From NCBI GenBank assembly GCA_963653425.1, contig CAVJWC010000010.1, positions 1 through 34,289 of the forward strand: a DNA stretch of 34,289 nt, read 5' to 3'. The notes under the pieces were generated by a model that made no database searches, was not told the DNA's origin, and saw only the letters and a program-made list of their open reading frames with translations. A program made the position numbers and the translations under genes. Of the stretch, positions 8,128 to 16,424 are shown one piece after another. The DNA is from UMGS692 sp963653425 (lineage in GTDB: Bacteria > Bacillota > Clostridia > Christensenellales > CAG-314). Position 1 is the stretch's first letter. Every line of letters starts with the position of its first letter.

Positions 8128-9777
8128 CTATTTCTCGCTGTAATAGATTTGGATTTTACGGACGTAAAGCAAGAGCCACGCCCCGAAGAAAGCCAACCCG
8201 ATAAGGAAGAGCTTGACGCACGCGGAACCTATTCCTTCGGAGAAAAGCTTATAGGAGTATATCGCGTAAATTCCTGCCGAAATGAAAGCCATAACGGTAG
8301 TTTTCGTTTCGTTGGGGTTGTTTATGTCGTTTCCTACGAGAGAATACTGCGCGTTCTGCGGATTCATAAGGTCGAGCGTCGACGCAAAGAAAATCGAACC
8401 GTACTGCATTCCCGTAAGCGACAGGAACACGAGAATCGTTTGCCATACGTTGATTTTGGCGAAAACGCTGAATATCATGCACGACGCGAAAATCGATACC
8501 GCCGAAGCCACGAGGTTGAAAACCAGCTTGGATGTAAGCGGAAGAACGTAATCCGAAGGTTCGGTCTTTCTCATATATCCAGCCGAGCCTTCCTTGCTGA
8601 AAAGCGTGGCGACGATGCTGTTTGAACTCATAAGCGGAAGCAGAATGATGAGCATATTGAAGGCGTAAACCATCATCTGACCTTTAAGTCTCGTATCCAT
8701 AGCCGCGAATATTCTGTTAAGCAGAAGAATAAGCAGAGGAACGGCTATATAGACGGCAAGGAAGTTGTAAATAACGTCGTCCGAACGAAGACATACGGCG
8801 AATTCCTTACGGATTCTCGACCACATGGGCGAACGTTTTACGTTGGGAAGTTCACGACGCGAGCGTTTCTTTTCAAACTCGAAGGACTTGGACATCATAC
8901 GGAAGAAAAGAGGACGGGATAGAAGGAAATTGAGCGCGGTAAGAACTATTATCGAACCCCACAGAATACCCAGTCTTACGAGCGTATCCGTAGTGAAAAG
9001 AGTGAAGCTTACTCCCGATTCGTTACCCGTTACCAGACGAACGAGTATACCCGAGATTTTCATACCCGAGTTGGCTGCGTTCAGAACGTCCTGAACTTTC
9101 CAGAAGTAAACCTGTCCCCAGGAGTTTATTAGGTTTATGTTTTCGGGGATAAGGTTAATGAGTTTGGTTACGCCCCATACCGCTAAAACAACTATAACCA
9201 CGAACGAACAGGTCGCGACGGAAGAGTTCCTCTTGAAAAAGCGGTAAACGTAAAGCGCGGGAATGGACAACAGCGCGCCCGCAAGAACGGGAAGAGCCGA
9301 CAGCGGGAATACCGAAAGCACTGCCCAGACGTAATAAACGGGATTTACGGAAGAGACTATTCCGTAGCCGATAAACATCGGAACGACGATGGAAGCGAAC
9401 TTCACAAGCTCGAAAATGTAATACATAATGAGCTTGGACATATAAATCATATTTGTTTCCACGGGGAAGGTAATGAGAATCTTATTGTCTGCGGAAGTAA
9501 ACAGCGTCTTCATAAGTCCTACCGTACAGGAAATAGCGGACAAAAGAAGAGTCATTCCGAAGAAGATAATCACTACCGAAACGGGAACGTGATCCATCAT
9601 CGAAAAGAGTTTCAGCATTCGGCTCACGTAGAAGAAAGCCGTCATTACCGCGCATATCGCGATGAATTTGAGTAACGTGAAAACGATTTTGTTGATGGTG
9701 GCTTTTTTTGACGCAAGAAAGGAGAAATCGAGTTTATCCTTAAGTTGCATCATAACGAGAGAACGCAGGGCTTTCAT
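8128..9777 (-). CDS. ABC transporter permease (549 aa)
   Basis: This is a polytopic membrane protein with many hydrophobic segments (among them about 30-50, 68-88, 120-140, 150-180, 195-215 and several between 345 and 545). A long cytosolic loop at about 300-340 is rich in Arg and Lys. The N-terminus, with MMQLKDKLDFSF, resembles putative ABC exporter permeases of Clostridia. Its ATG directly abuts the TAA of the ATPase-fusion gene, so the two are translated together, and it presumably forms the membrane channel for that ATPase. The substrate is unknown. Export is more likely than import because no substrate-binding protein is encoded nearby, but the downstream lipoproteins leave that open. 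Confidence 0.82.
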   Translation of the reverse strand: MKALRSLVMMQLKDKLDFSFLASKKATINKIVFTLLKFIAICAVMTAFFYVSRMLKLFSMMDHVPVSVVIIFFGMTLLLSAISCTVGLMKTLFTSADNKILITFPVETNMIYMSKLIMYYIFELVKFASIVVPMFIGYGIVSSVNPVYYVWAVLSVFPLSALPVLAGALLSIPALYVYRFFKRNSSVATCSFVVIVVLAVWGVTKLINLIPENINLINSWGQVYFWKVQDVLNAANSGMKISGILVRLVTGNESGVSFTLFTTDTLVRLGILWGSIIVLTALNFLLSRPLFFRMMSKSFEFEKKRSRRELPNVKRSPMWSRIRKEFAVCLRSDDVIYNFLAVYIAVPLLILLLNRIFAAMDTRLKGQMMVYAFNMLIILLPLMSSNSIVATLFSKEGSAGYMRKTEPSDYVLPLTSKLVFNLVASAVSIFASCMIFSVFAKINVWQTILVFLSLTGMQYGSIFFASTLDLMNPQNAQYSLVGNDINNPNETKTTVMAFISAGIYAIYSYKLFSEGIGSACVKLFLIGLAFFGAWLLLYVRKIQIYYSEK

Positions 9778-12108
9778 TTACGCCTCCGTCTTTGCGCTTT
9801 TCGTCTGCGCGTTTTCCGTATTTGCAGGTTGATTTTTATCGTTAGCCGACTTAGCCTGAAGTTTGGCTTTTTCCACGGCTTTTTTAATGACTTCTTCCGA
9901 GAAAACTCTTTCGCCCGCTTCTTCGTCGGCTTTCTGAATGCATTCCACGGTGTTCATATAGAACGATTCGAGAGAATACTGTTTTTCGATGTCTTCCACC
10001 TTTTCTGTAACGAGAATTCTGCCGTGGTCGATTATGGTTATTCTGTCGCATATTCTTTCCACGACGTCGATTATATGACTTGAGAAGAAGACTATATTGC
10101 CCTTCTGCGCGTGTTCTCTCATACATTCCTTAACCTGAAAGATACTGTTTGGATCGAGACCGGTTAAAGGTTCGTCGAGAATCCAGATCTTGGGTTCGTA
10201 TATAAGAGCCGCCATAATTGCGATTTTCTGCTTCATTCCGTGGCTGTAGGTTCTCATCTGATTGTCGAAAGACTCGGTGAGTTCGAAACGCCCGACCATA
10301 TCGGCAATACGTCTGTCTCTGTCTTCCTTGGAAACGTCGTAAATATCCGCCACGTAATTTATGTACTCTCTGCCTGTAAGCCTTTCGTAAAGAGCGTAAT
10401 GGTCGGGAACGAAACCTACCTGACGTTTGGACATAACGGGCTGTTTTTCCACGTCGTATCCGCAAACGAGTATCTGTCCGTCGGTAATGGGCTGAATGCC
10501 TACGATGGACTTTATAATCGTGCTTTTTCCCGCTCCGTTGGGACCTAAGAATCCGAATATTTCTCCGCCGTAAACTTTAAGGTTTGCGTCGCGGACGGCG
10601 TAATTATTGTTGGTGCCGTATTTTTTGGAAAAGTTTTTAAGTTCCAGACAGATTCCCGTATTTTCGTACATAGGCTCGCTTATTGACCTCCCGTTGAGCT
10701 TAGCCGAAAGAGCGTATTCGGCAAGTTTGATTTTCTTTTTTCTTTGAAGCATATCGTAATGCGCGTCGGCTATCGAGAAGAACTGTTCGTAAACGAACCA
10801 TATTCCGAAAGCTATGCCGATATAAACGATGAAAAATACCGCCTGATAAAATGGGTGGAATACGAAGGTATTCGAGCCTATCGTAAAGCTGGTCGTTACG
10901 TCGAACATTCTCTCGCACCATTCGCCTAACTTTTTGGGAATAAAATCGCTGTTAAGGAAGAAGAAGTCCACCGTAGTGTCGCTGAAATTGGAGAACCAGG
11001 CGTTCATCATCAGCGCGAAAACGAAATACACGGCGAACCAGCCTATCGAATACCAGAACTGTTTGATTTTCGGTCTTTCGAAGATTTTCAGCGCGACCAT
11101 AAGTATAGGCATAATCATAGCGCAGTAGTGGTTGGTCCAGAAGGTAACCATTCTTACGCTGAAAAGGTTTGTGGTGTCGGAATAGTTGGGCATAAGCATT
11201 GCAAGAAACGCGCCCATAACGTTAATGAAGTATGTGAAATAAAAAAGCCTCTTCCACTTGAATATCATACAGATAGGAACGAGGAACATGGCGGTGTTGC
11301 AAAGGTGAATGGGCCACGCCGTAGGATCGAGGAAGGTATCGTACTTATAGTTGATACAGAAAGTGACCATCGTGGCAAGGCTTATAAAGGTAAGCGCGAA
11401 GTCGCGGACCTTGTATTCTTTGTCTCTTAAAAAGACGTAAGTCGTAACGGGGAAAACCACGCACATATACAGAAAGACTCTGTGTGCGGCGGTAAGATCA
11501 AGAATCTGAAAGCTTATTCTCGCATTGCCGAAGAATACCTGAAGAGCGTATCCGGGCATAGAGAAGAGAAGTAAAAGCAGGAATGCAAAAAGATGTTTTC
11601 CGTCGGTTTTACCGAGTTTTTCCGAGTGGAAGGAAAACCAATAGTTCACGCATACAGCCAAACACAACGCCGTTTCAATCGCGTACATAACCGCGGAAAA
11701 GGTTATATTTTCAACGGCTCCTTCGCCCATAAGGAAAATTACGTTGCTTTTAATCAGCACGCTCTGAAGAACGTAAATCGGCGTTACGATAAACCTTATC
11801 ATATCGCGGAGAGCTTTTATATCGAAAAAAGGCGTGAGTATAAGCAAAATAACCGACGCCGCAGAAAGCCACAGCTCGGCGTTTACGACAGCCGTAAGAA
11901 AGGGAGAAAGCGGAGATCCGTTCAGTCCGATATAATCGACGCACGCTTCGTTATAGGAATAATAGCGCGCGAGAAAGACCGCGGCAAGAAGTAAAGCCGC
12001 AGGCCTGAAGCCCCACGTTCCGCCTTTGTTTTTCGACTTGACGGCGGCAAGAATAAGCAAAGCGGTAAAAACCGCAAGAGAAATACCGAAAATCAGGTAG
12101 TACTGCAC
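9778..12108 (-). CDS. YwaF-like membrane domain fused to ABC ATPase
   Basis: I place the start at a GTG (12108) preceded by GGAGGG. The longer reading frame begins inside the promoter and cannot be translated from it. The product is 776 aa. Residues about 1-450 are a multi-pass membrane region; the motif HLCNTAMFLVP near 268-278 and the spacing resemble the YwaF/TIGR02206 family of integral membrane proteins. Residues about 485-740 are an ABC ATPase with Walker A GPNGAGKS (522-529), a signature variant YSHGM (621-625) and Walker B ILDEP (643-647). The tail (about 735-776) is charged and rich in Lys, Ala and Gln. It drives the adjoining permease. A YwaF-like protein fused to an ATPase is unusual; the usual form is two separate genes. 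The function of the membrane part is unknown. Confidence 0.85.
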   Translation of the reverse strand: MQYYLIFGISLAVFTALLILAAVKSKNKGGTWGFRPAALLLAAVFLARYYSYNEACVDYIGLNGSPLSPFLTAVVNAELWLSAASVILLILTPFFDIKALRDMIRFIVTPIYVLQSVLIKSNVIFLMGEGAVENITFSAVMYAIETALCLAVCVNYWFSFHSEKLGKTDGKHLFAFLLLLLFSMPGYALQVFFGNARISFQILDLTAAHRVFLYMCVVFPVTTYVFLRDKEYKVRDFALTFISLATMVTFCINYKYDTFLDPTAWPIHLCNTAMFLVPICMIFKWKRLFYFTYFINVMGAFLAMLMPNYSDTTNLFSVRMVTFWTNHYCAMIMPILMVALKIFERPKIKQFWYSIGWFAVYFVFALMMNAWFSNFSDTTVDFFFLNSDFIPKKLGEWCERMFDVTTSFTIGSNTFVFHPFYQAVFFIVYIGIAFGIWFVYEQFFSIADAHYDMLQRKKKIKLAEYALSAKLNGRSISEPMYENTGICLELKNFSKKYGTNNNYAVRDANLKVYGGEIFGFLGPNGAGKSTIIKSIVGIQPITDGQILVCGYDVEKQPVMSKRQVGFVPDHYALYERLTGREYINYVADIYDVSKEDRDRRIADMVGRFELTESFDNQMRTYSHGMKQKIAIMAALIYEPKIWILDEPLTGLDPNSIFQVKECMREHAQKGNIVFFSSHIIDVVERICDRITIIDHGRILVTEKVEDIEKQYSLESFYMNTVECIQKADEEAGERVFSEEVIKKAVEKAKLQAKSANDKNQPANTENAQTKSAKTEA

Positions 12109-12181
12109 GTTCCCTCCATAACAGCGCGAAAACAAAAGAAAGCCTCCGCGCTCGTCGGATCGTCTGATAATTACATTCACA

Positions 12182-12210
12182 ATTTTAACACATAAAAATG
12201 GGCGTGTCAA
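12182..12210 (-). promoter_or_regulatory. strong promoter of the ABC operon
   Basis: On the minus strand TTGACA (12205-12210), a 17-nt spacer and TAAAAT (12182-12187), with TG one base before the -10. Transcription should begin near 12175. The perfect -35 overlaps the ATG at 12210, which rules out that ATG and supports the GTG at 12108. Confidence 0.85.
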
Positions 12211-12504
12211 CTGAAATTCAAGGCTTTTTTATACTTATTTTTACCTTTTCGCCCCCAATCGGGTAACAAACCTGCCTGTTTTTCACTCAAAAACGTATTC
12301 TTTTTATCGAACTGTTTTCACAGAACGTTCGATAAGTGCAAACATAACCGTAACCGCAACGGTAAACGCAACGGTAAGCCGACAGAAAACGCAAACACAA
12401 AGAGCAAAAACAGATGTAATCAATCGGCAGTGTTATAGGTGTAATTTACCGCTTGCCCCCAACTGCGATAAAACGTAAGCGTTGCAAGCGGAATGCCCGA
12501 GATA

Positions 12505-12589
12505 ACGCGCAGATTTTAATAAAACCAAGAACGGAAATATAGACGTAGCGTTACGCGCAGGTTTCAATAAAAACGAGAACGGGAATATA
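12505..12589. repeat. pair of diverged 37-bp direct repeats
   Basis: 12505-12541 and 12553-12589 both read ACGCGCAG...AATAAAA...AGAACGG.AATATA with about five differences. They lie in the 592-bp stretch 12211-12802, which otherwise has an 11-12-nt doublet (CGCAACGGTAA near 12355-12377) and no gene I can support. Confidence 0.6.
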
Positions 12590-12712
12590 ATCGCAGAGAG
12601 GGCGATTACACGATAAAGTTATATAAAACGGAGCGGTCGGGATTACCTTAACGAAGCGAAGTTATATAAGGCGAAACGATTTGAAAATATAAGTCGGATT
12701 AAAAAGTTTCCC

Positions 12713-12771
12713 GTAAAAAACCGTATAAACAAACAATCCGAGTAAAAAAACCGTATAAACAAACAATCCGA
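12713..12771. repeat. two-copy ~30-bp tandem repeat
   Basis: 12713-12741 and 12742-12771 are identical apart from one extra A in the A-run. They contain CCGTATAAACAAACAATCCG and lie just downstream of the tRNA on its strand. Confidence 0.85.
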
Positions 12772-12791
12772 ACTCCAAAAGGAATTCGGAT
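12766..12791 (-). terminator. probable terminator of tRNA-Thr
   Basis: On the minus strand ATCCGAATTCC and GGAGTTCGGAT (one G-U pair) surround a TTTT loop, followed by TGTTTGTTTAT. The T-tract is interrupted. It lies 12 nt past the CCA end of the tRNA. Confidence 0.6.
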
Positions 12792-12802
12792 CGTCCGTAA
12801 TC

Positions 12803-12878
<76 letters not shown>

Positions 12879-12937
12879 AACCACATATTATCTGCATAAA
12901 AGCAATCAAAAAAGCTTCAATCGCCCTCAGCCCCGTT

Positions 12938-12966
12938 ATGATACAACATTTCCGTATATAAGTCAA
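12938..12966 (-). promoter_or_regulatory. promoter of tRNA-Thr
   Basis: On the minus strand TTGACT (12961-12966), a 17-nt spacer and TATCAT (12938-12943). The start is near 12931, about 50 nt before the mature tRNA. Confidence 0.75.
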
Positions 12967-13087
12967 GTATTTTTTACAGGAAATCGGTCTGATTTATTTC
13001 AGTATTGACTCCCCCGCCCCACTCCGCGCGTCATTTGCGTAGTCGGCAGATTGTGTGAGAGAGAATAAAAGACCGTTATTTATCAGA

Positions 13088-13114
13088 GGCGTTTTCTTCT
13101 GCTTATTAAACGCC
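13088..13114 (-). terminator. possible 3' hairpin of the RyR pair
   Basis: GGCGTTT (13108-13114, minus strand) pairs with AAACGCC (13088-13094), 26 nt after the stop. There is no good T-tract, so it may be a 3' stabilising hairpin instead of a terminator. Confidence 0.4.
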
Positions 13115-13139
13115 GTAAACAGCCACGTTCCAAGCGTTT

Positions 13140-13421
13140 TTACTCTTTCGTGATTTTATAGCCGAGTTTAACGATGAGCTTTATGGTTTCCATTGCCGTG
13201 TTGCGGTCGTATTCTTTTTCCGATTCGGGAAGCTCTCCGTAAGGAACGAGACAGGGCGTTTTTTTGTTTGCGTCGTCGCGATACGGACCGAAAGTCCAGC
13301 CTTCTTTTATGCGGTTTTCCGCCCAGACTTCGTGAACGTTCTGCGCGACGGTTTCAGTGAGTTCCGACAATTCGTCGGATAAGACGACGCTTTTCGTGTC
13401 TACGGGCATTGGCTTATACAT
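13140..13421 (-). CDS. stand-alone RyR domain protein (93 aa)
   Basis: The whole protein is one RyR domain (PF02026). It has the family's hallmark pieces in order: YKPMPVDT at 2-9, ENVH-like QNVHEVWAENRIKEGW at 27-42, FGPYRDD, CLVPYGELPESEKEYDRNTA near 57-76 and a final LGYKI. This domain was named from ryanodine receptors, but in bacteria it occurs alone or fused to nucleotide-related and channel domains. Its ligand is not known. The ATG lies inside the end of the upstream channel-like gene (8-nt overlap, ATGTATAA), so the two are translationally coupled. It probably acts in trans on that channel, which carries its own RyR domain. This is inference. Confidence 0.92.
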   Translation of the reverse strand: MYKPMPVDTKSVVLSDELSELTETVAQNVHEVWAENRIKEGWTFGPYRDDANKKTPCLVPYGELPESEKEYDRNTAMETIKLIVKLGYKITKE

Positions 13422-15348
13422 AGTCGATTTTCTCCTTCGATAATTCTGCGGCTTTTTTAAGTATCGCCGAGACGTTTTTTATAAGTTCTATATCGATTTG
13501 TTCGAAATTCACGGGCTTTAATCCGAGCTCTTTATAGTGTTCGTCGTACTCTTTCTGCAAATCTCTCAGTTCGTCCCCGCTGACTATACAGGGGTGCAGA
13601 CGGGCTTTCGCGTCTTTATGAGATTTTGTAATTTTGGCGTATTTCATTACCGTATCGAAATTCGCCCTTTGGTAACCTGCGCTACGCATATAAGCGTTCC
13701 AGCGTTCATGTTCGTTGTCGGCAAGAGCGGTTAAGACTTTGTCGTCCTTTATTTTCTTTTCAAACTCGGCTCCGAGAACATCCGCTTGTCCGATGAGAGA
13801 ACCGCTTTCAACGGTAATTCCGCAACTTTTAAGTTTTGACGGAATATGTAAAGCCGTAGCGGCAGAAGAATTGCGGGAATATTCCGACGCTCTGAAAGAA
13901 AAGAGAGCTTCTTTGTATTTCGGAGAGTTTTTTTCTTCGCCGAGCGCGTTGCAATAATATAAATGCACTGCGAAAGCAAGATTTTCAAGCTCGGAATTAA
14001 ACAGAGCGTCTTCGACGAAAACCGACGACGTCGTTCCGAACAGTCGTATATTTCTTTCGGAAAGATAAGTTCCTTTTTTTTCGAGATTGATCGCGTTTTT
14101 TTCCTGACGCACGCGGGAAAATATTTTCGGAATATAATTCGCGTAACGACGACGGAAAATTATGTAAATCTTTTCGGCGGTAGAAATATTCAGATCGTCG
14201 GAACCCGTTGTTACGAAAACGCAAGTAGCGTCGGCGCAGGCGTTTACCGTTTCCGAAAATCTGTTGTCGTTTATATCGGCTTCCTTAAACCGTATATCGT
14301 AGTATTCAAGTTCGGGACACTGAGAATAAAGCTCTTTCTCTATAACGGAGGCGTTTTTGTCGATAACGGTGATTTTTAAGCTATATCCGTTTATCTGACC
14401 GTCAGAAACGACCGTTTTCAGCATCTGCATTCCGAAACGTCCGCCTCCGACTATAAGTACGGAAATATCGTTTGAGTTATCCGGAGTGTCGTACAGATGA
14501 TTTTTGAACAGAAGCGCACTGCAAAAACGCGAAACTTTATCGATGAAACGGATTTTTAAAGGCGCGTTTTGCGTATTTTCAGTCATGGATTCCATAACGT
14601 CGATGTGTACGTGACTTTCCACGAAAGAATTAAGCGTAATATTAAATTTGACGAGTTGATCTTTTTTTACGATAAATTCTTCGGTAACGGCTATATTGTC
14701 GTCCTGATTCTCCGAAACGATAAAAAATTCGTATTCTTTGAATCTGCGATAAAGTCTTATGCGGTTACAGGGCTGATAAAGCGAAATTCCGCCGAGTTTT
14801 CTGACTTCCGCAAGCAGGTTTTTATCGGCGTTTTTCGCGTTACAGAAAACCAAAGCTTTTTTCAGGCCGTGATTTTTTCGTTCTTTTGCGAGAGCCACCG
14901 AATTTACGTTTATCTCGGAGAAAACGCAACATTCAGGCGCAAAATGAAAGAAATAACGAATTCTTTCACCCGTATCGCCTATGAAAGACAGAATAAGTGT
15001 TGAGGTTATGACGGGAGCCAGAACGAACATAATGTAATTTATACAAACGTATATCGTTTTCAGCGTTCCGCTCAACCCTATCGATTCGATTTGTTTAATT
15101 TCCTGTCTGCCTCCCAAGGTTTTGAAACTGTAAAGCAAAGACGAGAGAACGGAATACAGCACGGGATTTTCGACGTCCGTTCCGTCCTTTACCCATTCCG
15201 TAGGCAGAACCATAAAAAACGTCGCGAAAAATATTCCGACCATAATACAGGAAACCAGACTGCTCATATTATGACGCTTTTTTATTGCCCGAAATATCGT
15301 AATCGCCAATATTATCACGGCAATCGAAGTAAAGGCATAGACAAGCAT
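13414..15348 (-). CDS. channel-like protein with RCK/TrkA-N and RyR domains
   Basis: An AAGGAG site fixes the start at 15348 (644 aa; a longer frame to 15438 has no ribosome site and crosses the promoter). Residues 1-22, about 28-50 and about 96-124 are membrane helices; the segment between (about 60-85) could be a pore loop, but the potassium filter TVGYG is absent. Then come two Rossmann-type units, the first degenerate (about 138-260) and the second with the nucleotide-binding loop GGGRFGMQ (301-308). Residues about 540-610 are an RyR domain with NEHERWNAYMRSAGYQ, HPCIVSGDEL and KEYD. The layout recalls two-RCK ion channels of the CASTOR/Kef type. NAD- or nucleotide-controlled ion passage is a reasonable inference, and the ion is unknown. 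It overlaps the RyR gene downstream. Confidence 0.85.
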   Translation of the reverse strand: MLVYAFTSIAVIILAITIFRAIKKRHNMSSLVSCIMVGIFFATFFMVLPTEWVKDGTDVENPVLYSVLSSLLYSFKTLGGRQEIKQIESIGLSGTLKTIYVCINYIMFVLAPVITSTLILSFIGDTGERIRYFFHFAPECCVFSEINVNSVALAKERKNHGLKKALVFCNAKNADKNLLAEVRKLGGISLYQPCNRIRLYRRFKEYEFFIVSENQDDNIAVTEEFIVKKDQLVKFNITLNSFVESHVHIDVMESMTENTQNAPLKIRFIDKVSRFCSALLFKNHLYDTPDNSNDISVLIVGGGRFGMQMLKTVVSDGQINGYSLKITVIDKNASVIEKELYSQCPELEYYDIRFKEADINDNRFSETVNACADATCVFVTTGSDDLNISTAEKIYIIFRRRYANYIPKIFSRVRQEKNAINLEKKGTYLSERNIRLFGTTSSVFVEDALFNSELENLAFAVHLYYCNALGEEKNSPKYKEALFSFRASEYSRNSSAATALHIPSKLKSCGITVESGSLIGQADVLGAEFEKKIKDDKVLTALADNEHERWNAYMRSAGYQRANFDTVMKYAKITKSHKDAKARLHPCIVSGDELRDLQKEYDEHYKELGLKPVNFEQIDIELIKNVSAILKKAAELSKEKIDYV

Positions 15349-15409
15349 TTTTATTTTCTCCTTTGAACCGTCATGCAAAAAATGCGGAAAAACCGCCCGT
15401 TCCGTCTTA

Positions 15410-15438
15410 ATTGTATCATACTTTGACCTGCTTTGCAA
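15410..15438 (-). promoter_or_regulatory. promoter of the channel-RyR pair
   Basis: On the minus strand TTGCAA (15433-15438), 17 nt, TACAAT (15410-15415). The leader of about 55 nt contains a short GCGG-TTTTT-CCGC hairpin followed by ATTTTTT, which might attenuate the transcript. Confidence 0.55.
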
Positions 15439-15501
15439 CGGTCGCCCGAAAAAGAGATAATTATTCGCGATTTTTTACGATTACCCCACACAAAGTTCCT
15501 C

Positions 15502-15530
15502 TTGGCAAAATTCGTTCGCGATGATATAAT
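15502..15530 (+). promoter_or_regulatory. orphan plus-strand promoter
   Basis: TTGGCA (15502-15507), 17 nt, TATAAT (15525-15530) is close to consensus. No intact plus-strand gene follows. The nearest plus-strand coding remnant is the LRR fragment at 15788, so this may be the surviving promoter of a decayed gene. Confidence 0.5.
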
Positions 15531-15787
15531 CCGATCCTTTCTGACAAAAAGACGTAAAAGCAAAGCGTAATTACGGGTAACAGACAGAAATTTAATAAGT
15601 TGCCGTCGTTTCGGTAAATACCCCCCCCGCGACCTACAAAGTGGCAATAATTTTCTTTTACGGTTTTGTTGAAAAGAACAAAATTTATCGGGTTTATCTC
15701 AAACAAGCCTTGCAGTTTACTTTATTGAAGTTATTTCAATCAAACCTTTAAGTTTTATTTTTTAGTTTCAGAAAACAAAATTTTCGA

Positions 15788-16042
15788 TTAAGAAACGAGG
15801 CTTTTGGGTGTTGTGGTAATTTAACAACCGTAACAATCCCCACGAATGTAATTTTTATAGGGAAGGACGCCTTTGAAAATTGCAGTAATTTAACAACCGT
15901 AACCTTTGAAAATACGAATGGCTGGTATCGAACAACATATTCTGACTCTACAAGCGGTACAAAATTGGATCTCACCGATCCCGCCAAAAACGCAGAGTAT
16001 TTACGAGATACTTACAGCTACTGCTATTGGAAGAGGAAATAA
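15788..16042 (+). pseudogene. C-terminal remnant of a BspA-like LRR surface protein
   Basis: The frame has no start codon and is not open upstream of 15788. It reads RNEAFGCCGNLTTVTIPTN, then IGKDAFENCSNLTTVTFEN: two repeats of the LRR_5 (BspA, Treponema pallidum-type) pattern with AF..C..LT.VTI. The tail has LDLTDPAKNAEYLRDTY and ends YWKRK before TAA, as in intact clostridial members of this family. The intact proteins are surface adhesin-like proteins with many such repeats, so this is the last 85 codons or so of a lost gene. It has no function now that I can support. Confidence 0.8.
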
Positions 16043-16102
16043 CTATGGATAATAGAACGTTTAATTCAACAACAAGTTTTTTGGTTAAAACCAATAAACA
16101 AA

Positions 16103-16131
16103 AAGCTCCACTCTGCATACGGGTGGAGCTT
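16103..16131 (-). terminator. terminator of the cobalamin operon
   Basis: AAGCTCCAC and GTGGAGCTT surround an 11-nt loop and are followed on the minus strand by TTTGTTTATT (the run reads GCTTTTTGTTT). It lies about 290 nt past the last operon gene and also faces the LRR remnant from the other side, so it may serve both strands. Confidence 0.75.
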
Positions 16132-16182
16132 CACTTTATCTTTATTATAAATAATCGAACGCACTTTACATTCAGCTTCTGC

Positions 16183-16345
16183 CTCTTGCGTTCAGCGCTT
16201 TTAGTTTTACATTTAGATTCCTGTTTCTTTTTTCTTCAAAGCTTTTCTTTGCAGCTAAAGCCTGTTTTCTGTTACCTTCAACGTTTTTCTTTGCACTCAA
16301 AAACTGCTTCTCTTGCGTTCAGCGGTTTTAGTTTTGCAGTTAAAG
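16183..16345. repeat. diverged repeats in the 3' region of the cobalamin operon
   Basis: 16183-16216 and 16310-16345 share CTCTTGCGTTCAGCG, then TTTTAGTTTT with few differences. A third partial copy (TTTGCAGCTAAAGCC) lies near 16250. They fill the stretch 16132-16424 between the S-component stop and the terminator. No frame across it is open, so I see no gene here. Confidence 0.6.
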
Positions 16346-16424
16346 CCAGCTTCTTTTGCTTTCAAATTTCTTTCTGTCGGATTCCGATTCGGTTGTTGTT
16401 TCGTTTGGATGTGAGGCTGAAATT

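Noticed and set aside
12110..12210. N-terminal 34 residues of the YwaF-ABC fusion from the ATG at 12210
   Set aside because: The ATG lies within the promoter -35, and a GTG with a GGAGGG site follows at 12108.
13414..15348. Potassium channel or Trk uptake system
   Set aside because: The RCK-type units fit, but no potassium selectivity filter is visible in the membrane part, so ion identity was left open.
15618..15629. Run of C residues as a phase-variation tract
   Set aside because: It does not lie in any gene or between recognisable promoter boxes.
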